NCBI GenBank assembly: GCA_024697295.1
Contig: JAILFZ010000136.1
Coordinates: forward strand, 1-35,147
Length of the DNA stretch: 35,147 nt
From: Treponema sp.
GTDB taxonomy: Bacteria; Spirochaetota; Spirochaetia; Treponematales; Treponemataceae
Direction of reading: 5' to 3'
A model generated the notes under the pieces. That model did no database searches, was not told the origin of the DNA, and worked only from the letters and a program-made list of their open reading frames with translations. Below are positions 30,050 to 35,147 of the stretch, one piece after another. A program made the position numbers and the translations under genes. Position 1 is the stretch's first letter. Each line of letters begins with the position of its first letter.

Positions 30050-31266
30050 TATTTGTTACCTCCTGAATTTTTAACATAGCGGCCGTCAAAGTCGCTTCCA
30101 AGAATAATAGTAAAGTCAACGTTAGAGTTTGACTCAGCTCCTTCAGATTCCGGTTTAATTTCTTCGTCAATGATATTTGTACAACGAATAAAGTCGCCGA
30201 GATTCTTAGCAATTTCGGCGTTACCAATGTGGTTGATAATCTGGGTTTTTTCAACATCGCTTGATTCGGCGTTGATTGTACTCAAAACATCATAACCTGT
30301 ACTCTTTAAGAGAGCAGCCGTGTTGCGGGCAAGCCCCTGTACGGTTGTTCCGTTTTGAATTTCAAGAACGTAGATTCGGTTTACGCTTGTGTCATCAAGT
30401 GCAACGAGAGCGTTCGAAGCCTGCTTGACAACGTCCTTGATCAGCTGGCCGTCATACAGCGGAAACAAAAGTACCTTTCCGTCTACAAGCCGTCTGGAAC
30501 CGGTAATTGTCTGAGGAACCAGGCGTTCAGCATCAATGTTCGAAATCTCGGAAAAGAGACTGTAAAGGTCATCTTCTTCAAGATTGGACTTGAGCTTACC
30601 TGCATACAGCGGAAAGCTTTTTTTATTCAACAGTTGAGAAGCAGAACGATTGAGAGCACTTAAAAAGGCAATCATAACATTCTGGCGGCGGTCATCAATT
30701 TCGCCCTCAGACTCTTCAATTTTTGAATAAGTCAGGTAGGTTGTAATTTTATCACCGTCAAGATTTACGGCGCCGCTCGGCAAAAGCCAGCGTTCGCCTT
30801 CATCAGTTTTTACATCAACCGGAGCAGGTACAAAAACCCTTAAACCACCGAGCATATCAGTCAACTCGCTGAATTTAGCCATATTCATTTCCACATAAAA
30901 TGGAATCGGCTGACCGATAAGCTTTTCTATTTCTGCCTTATAAACTTCAATTCCTTTTTCGGTGTAGATAGCATCAATTCGGTCTACACGTCCAAGGCTC
31001 TGGAAAATAGCACCAGTATTTCCGAGGATGTTTATCAGGGCTCCTCTCTGCGAAACCGGATAATAAATAAAGATATCGGTAAACAAAACCTGATCCTTAT
31101 CTTCCATCACAAAGAGAGTTTTTATTACAGAGTCATTTTTGAGACTTTCATCTACAGTATCAACACGCAGTGACATTGCAATAAAGGCTGCAACGCCAAC
31201 GATAATTACAAAAATAAGAACTAAAAAGAGAGCACCCCTGTTATTTACGTTTCTTTTTAATCTCAC
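30049..31266 (-). CDS. LytR-CpsA-Psr (LCP) family protein with LytR_C domain, active site apparently altered
   Basis: The 405-residue protein has an N-terminal membrane anchor (about residues 11-33, ALFLVLIFVIIVGVAAFIAM). An LCP-like domain follows (about 48-250; TDIFIYYPVSQRGALINIL, IEKLIGQPIPFYVEMNMAKF, SELTDMLGGLRVFVPAPVDV, DGDKITTYLTYS), then a LytR_C domain (about 295-390; RIYVLEIQNGTTVQGLARNT). LCP enzymes attach glycopolymers to peptidoglycan through lipid phosphates. Here the canonical Ser-Ile-Pro-Arg-Asp segment aligns with NILGNTG, so the Arg and Asp needed for transfer look absent. The start is GTG 31266, overlapping yqeK's stop by 4 bases, with GGGAGG upstream. Confidence 0.82.
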   Translation of the reverse strand: MRLKRNVNNRGALFLVLIFVIIVGVAAFIAMSLRVDTVDESLKNDSVIKTLFVMEDKDQVLFTDIFIYYPVSQRGALINILGNTGAIFQSLGRVDRIDAIYTEKGIEVYKAEIEKLIGQPIPFYVEMNMAKFSELTDMLGGLRVFVPAPVDVKTDEGERWLLPSGAVNLDGDKITTYLTYSKIEESEGEIDDRRQNVMIAFLSALNRSASQLLNKKSFPLYAGKLKSNLEEDDLYSLFSEISNIDAERLVPQTITGSRRLVDGKVLLFPLYDGQLIKDVVKQASNALVALDDTSVNRIYVLEIQNGTTVQGLARNTAALLKSTGYDVLSTINAESSDVEKTQIINHIGNAEIAKNLGDFIRCTNIIDEEIKPESEGAESNSNVDFTIILGSDFDGRYVKNSGGNK

Positions 31267-31857
31267 TTTTTAAGACCTCCCGTCAATTGAAGCAGTTCGT
31301 CACGCAAAGTGTAAGAAACCGCTGCTACAATTTTACCACGACTTTCAAGATATTCTATATTTTCCTGCAAAACACTCAGCGCAAGTTCGTTCAGTGTTTT
31401 GGCAAAGAGGTTTGCCCTGTATTCGTCGGTTGACTGCGGGCGTCCCGGTTCAATTTTGTCTGCTGCAAAAAGAATCTTTCCCAAATCACAAAGATGCGGA
31501 GAAGCAAAGGTGTGGTTTGCAATCGCTTCTTTGATTTCTTTATCATCTACACCAAATTTCTGCTCGATTAAAACAGCAGCTGCCCTTCCGTGTAAAAGCG
31601 ACGGTTTTTCTTTTTCGAGCCCGCTTACAGGAAGGCCGTCAAATTCAACCAGCTTAAAAAGGTCTTCATCAGAAAATTCCTTGCACATATCATGGGCAAT
31701 TCCTGCAAGATAACCTTTTTCGCCATCCAGCCCATAAAGGTCACACATTTTTCTGGCAGTTTGAGCAGTTCTTACCGAATGAGCGTAGCGTTTTGGGCTT
31801 ACAACAGTCCTTAAATATGAATCTATATCATCTATAACTTTTTGAATTACTTTTTCG

Positions 31858-31877
<20 letters not shown>
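31263..31877 (-). CDS. yqeK: YqeK-family HD-domain Ap4A hydrolase
   Basis: The 204-residue protein has the YqeK HD pattern: YAHSVRTAQTARKMCDLYGL, GYLAGIAHDMCKE (HD), LLHGRAAAVLIEQKFG and AIANHTFASPHL, with Asp at AADKIEPGR. YqeK enzymes cleave diadenosine tetraphosphate symmetrically to ADP, controlling this alarmone. The gene overlaps nadD by 20 bases and the LCP gene by 4. nadD-yqeK adjacency (sometimes fusion) is common. Confidence 0.93.
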
Positions 31878-33746
<1,869 letters not shown>

Positions 33747-33748
33747 TT

Positions 33749-33785
33749 AAAAAAAATCCCGGACACAGAGTAAACTGGATCCGGG
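33749..33785 (-). terminator. Intrinsic terminator between rpmA and obg
   Basis: On the minus strand CCCGGA (33785-33780 side) pairs with TCCGGG (33763-33758), with further CAG/CTG pairing inside, and runs into A plus eight Ts (33756-33749). It lies 24 bases after the rpmA stop and would let ribosomal-protein mRNA exceed obg mRNA. Confidence 0.8.
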
Positions 33786-33808
33786 CGTAAAATCAAGTTT
33801 AGAATTGA

Positions 33809-34291
33809 TTATTCAGCTTTTGCGTCTGCTTTTTTAGCAGTTGCTTTTTTTGCAGCTGGTTTTTTTGCAGCAGCTGGCTTTTTAGCAGCTGTTTTCTTTT
33901 CTGCTGCAGGTTTCTTTTCTGCTGCTGGCTTTTTTGCTGCTGCTGGTTTCTTTTCTGCTGCAGGCTTTTTTTCTGCTGCAGGTTTTTCTGCCTTTGGAGC
34001 TTTTGGAGCAGAAACCTTTTTTGCAGCCTTTGCAGATTCTTCAGCAGAAACTACAGAAACGATTTTTCTGTTCTTGCGTTCTCCAAAAAGAACAACACCG
34101 TCAGCAGTTGCGAACAAACTGTCATCTCCAGCTTTCTTTACATTGTCGCCAGGGAAGATTTTAGTTCCACGCTGCTTAATGATAATTGAACCTGCTGTGA
34201 TAGCCTGTCCACCGTATACTTTAACGCCCAAGTGTTTTGGATTTGAATCGCGGCCGTTTTTTGCGCCACTACCACCTTTACTGCGTCCCAT
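33809..34291 (-). CDS. rpmA: Ribosomal protein bL27 with long Lys/Ala/Pro-rich C-terminal tail
   Basis: The 160-residue protein is nearly twice the usual length (about 85). Residues 1-84 are bL27: [70 protein letters not shown]. Its N-terminus reaches the peptidyl-transferase centre. Residues about 85-160 are low-complexity repeats of [14 protein letters not shown], resembling histone H1 tails. The DNA (33820-34010) is correspondingly repetitive. Start ATG 34291 follows GCGGAGG at a good distance; no N-terminal leader of the Firmicutes type (ending in Phe-Ala/Phe-x before AHKKG) can be encoded upstream. It lies between prp and the terminator before obg. Confidence 0.95.
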   Translation of the reverse strand: MGRSKGGSGAKNGRDSNPKHLGVKVYGGQAITAGSIIIKQRGTKIFPGDNVKKAGDDSLFATADGVVLFGERKNRKIVSVVSAEESAKAAKKVSAPKAPKAEKPAAEKKPAAEKKPAAAKKPAAEKKPAAEKKTAAKKPAAAKKPAAKKATAKKADAKAE

Positions 34292-34317
34292 ATTTAGCCT
34301 CCGCTATAATTTTCGTT

Positions 34318-34650
34318 TTAGTTTTCTCGCAGCTGTACGTTTTCGGGATACGAAGCCGAAAGTGATTTTATTCCGGTCCGGATAAAATCTGCCGTACATT
34401 GAAGCCTGGTTTTAACAGAATCAGACTCCCTGTTAACTGAAACGCGGAAAGCGAGATTTCCACGCTCAGAAGTGTCAGCAGTTAAAGTAACTTCTTCAAT
34501 CTGTGAAAGAACCTGCATCGAAGTTTTTAACAGCGTAGTGACCGCCGCACAAACAATGTCAGTTCCCTTCTGAGAAAAACAAGCGTGTCCGTTAGCTTTA
34601 CATTCAATTAACGCGCCGTCTTTGCCAGTCGAAAGTGTTACTAAAATCAT
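34318..34650 (-). CDS. prp: Ribosomal-processing cysteine protease Prp
   Basis: The 110-residue protein has the Prp active-site pattern: His in ECKANGHACFSQKGTDIV and Cys in IVCAAVTTLLKT, 12 residues apart (H22 and C34). Prp removes the N-terminal leader of L27 in bacteria that make one, for example Staphylococcus. Position between rplU and rpmA is the conserved one. The L27 encoded here shows no leader, so the substrate is unclear. Its ATG follows the rplU stop directly (TAAATG). Confidence 0.93.
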   Translation of the reverse strand: MILVTLSTGKDGALIECKANGHACFSQKGTDIVCAAVTTLLKTSMQVLSQIEEVTLTADTSERGNLAFRVSVNRESDSVKTRLQCTADFIRTGIKSLSASYPENVQLREN

Positions 34651-34962
34651 TTAGCCAACGATATTCTTAACACGAACGTTTGTGTATTCCTGTCTGTGTC
34701 CAATAAGACGATGATAGTCTTTCTTGCTCTTGTATTTGAAAACAAGAACTTTTTTGTCGCGGATGCTGTTTTCTACAACAACCTCAACTTTAGCGCCATT
34801 AACATATGGAGTACCTACTTTAACATTGTCTCCATCGCTAACCAAAAGGACTGAATCAATAGTTACTGAATCCCCTTCTTTTGCTTCAAGTTTATCAACC
34901 TGAATGAGGGCATCCTTTTCAGCCTTGTACTGTTTACCTTTGTATTCAAAAAGTGCGTACAT
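34651..34962 (-). CDS. rplU: Ribosomal protein bL21
   Basis: The 103-residue 23S rRNA-binding protein opens MYALFEYKGKQYKAEKD and contains GDSVTIDSVLLV, VGTPYVNGAKVEV and the C-terminal KVLVFKYKSKKDYHRLIGHR, all canonical for bL21. I use ATG 34962, preceded by GAAGAGG. A TTG at 34977 would add five residues that overlap the ribosome site. It is the first gene of the rplU-prp-rpmA operon and has a good promoter upstream. Confidence 0.97.
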   Translation of the reverse strand: MYALFEYKGKQYKAEKDALIQVDKLEAKEGDSVTIDSVLLVSDGDNVKVGTPYVNGAKVEVVVENSIRDKKVLVFKYKSKKDYHRLIGHRQEYTNVRVKNIVG

Positions 34963-35032
34963 ATAATACCTCTTCAACGCCGCAAAGTGTAACGGATACT
35001 CTAACGACTAATTATAAAAATATGAGTATGAT

Positions 35033-35062
35033 ATATTATCAAAAAAGATTATACTTGGTCAA
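35033..35062 (-). promoter_or_regulatory. Sigma70-type promoter for rplU-prp-rpmA
   Basis: On the minus strand TTGACC (35062-35057), 18-base spacer, TAATAT (35038-35033), preceded by TTTTTTGA as in the tRNA-Asp promoter. The leader would be about 65 bases. The stretch 34978-35115 holds only this promoter and, presumably, that of the divergent gene. Confidence 0.65.
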
Positions 35063-35115
35063 TGATGAAAGGTTTGTTTGAGGAACTTTTATCGTAACCC
35101 GACGGAGGATTAATT

Positions 35116-35147
35116 ATGGATGAATTAAACTTTACGGTTGAATCAGA
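35116..35147 (+). CDS. Start of an unidentified gene (runs off the window)
   Basis: ATG 35116 follows a strong ribosome site (GGAGG, 35104-35108) at 7 bases. Ten codons are visible, MDELNFTVES, and are too few to assign a family. It is divergent from rplU, with about 150 bases between the two start codons. Confidence 0.65.
   Translation, partial: MDELNFTVES

Noticed and set aside
33820-34010. CRISPR-like array suggested by regular repeats
   Set aside because: The repeats are codon-based (KKPAAEK) inside the L27 frame, with no unique spacers of constant size. No CRISPR array was seen anywhere in the window.
33934-34164. Leu/Gln-rich plus-strand frame within rpmA
   Set aside because: It is the complement of the repetitive Lys/Ala codons of the L27 tail, without a ribosome site.

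Overview
The window looks like chromosome of a host-associated spirochaete, most likely a Treponema. The grounds are protein similarity recognised by eye (infC-rpmI-rplT, rplU-prp-rpmA-obg, ispE-spoVG-tRNA-Gln-rplY), lipoprotein signals with relaxed lipoboxes, many small sensory proteins (HD-GYP, GGDEF, an atypical response regulator) and moderate-to-low GC. No database search was run, so the genus is inference. Apart from the tail of an IS3-family element at the left edge, it reads as ordinary core chromosome, densely packed on both strands. No stretch longer than 300 bases lacks a gene.

Layout. 1-141: the last 34 codons and the right end of an IS3-family element. 186-848 (-): a polytopic membrane protein of unknown role. 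1014-3421 (+): infC (UUG start), rpmI, rplT, a coiled-coil/Pro-Ala-rich protein, zapA and a YaiI/YqxD-family gene, probably one transcript. 3426-9043 (-): a tight cluster of YgjP-like metallopeptidase, TlpA-like lipoprotein, a 49-residue CXXC membrane peptide overlapping both neighbours, a polyferredoxin membrane protein, a membrane-anchored GH3 enzyme, an rRNA/tRNA m5C methyltransferase-like protein and a GAF/HD-GYP protein. 9201-12230 (+): acyl-CoA synthetase, small membrane protein, ECF sigma factor and its probable zinc-type anti-sigma factor. 12236-14800 (-): a membrane protein with degenerate GGDEF domain, then MgtE. 14933-17953 (+): short-chain dehydrogenase, pncB and an atypical OmpR-like regulator.

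17965-18146 (-): tRNA-Pro(CGG) and tRNA-Asp(GTC), with a strong terminator hairpin between them. 18349-21482 (+): a PpiD/SurA-like foldase and a DUF115/Maf-like protein. 21479-27031 (-): a TPR protein with Ca-binding-type loops, an HtrA-like lipoprotein protease and lepA. 27112-29117 (-): ispE, spoVG, tRNA-Gln(TTG) and rplY. 29339-29590 (+): a solitary 83-residue protein with no Lys, Arg or His, with its own promoter and terminator. 29681-34962 (-): rplU, prp, rpmA, obg, nadD, yqeK, an LCP-family protein and rsfS. At 35116 a new plus-strand gene begins and runs off the window.

Themes. Ribosome synthesis and maturation genes dominate (infC, L35, L20, L25, L21, L27, Prp, Obg, RsfS, LepA, three tRNAs), mixed with NAD synthesis (pncB, nadD) and envelope quality control (foldase, HtrA, TlpA system). 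The best leads for new biology are the TlpA/CXXC-peptide/polyferredoxin unit, the base-free acidic protein, the histone-H1-like tail on L27 beside a Prp protease that has no obvious L27 leader to cut, and a run of first-in-operon genes whose -10 box lies only 6-13 bases before the start codon with no Shine-Dalgarno sequence, suggesting leaderless mRNAs.
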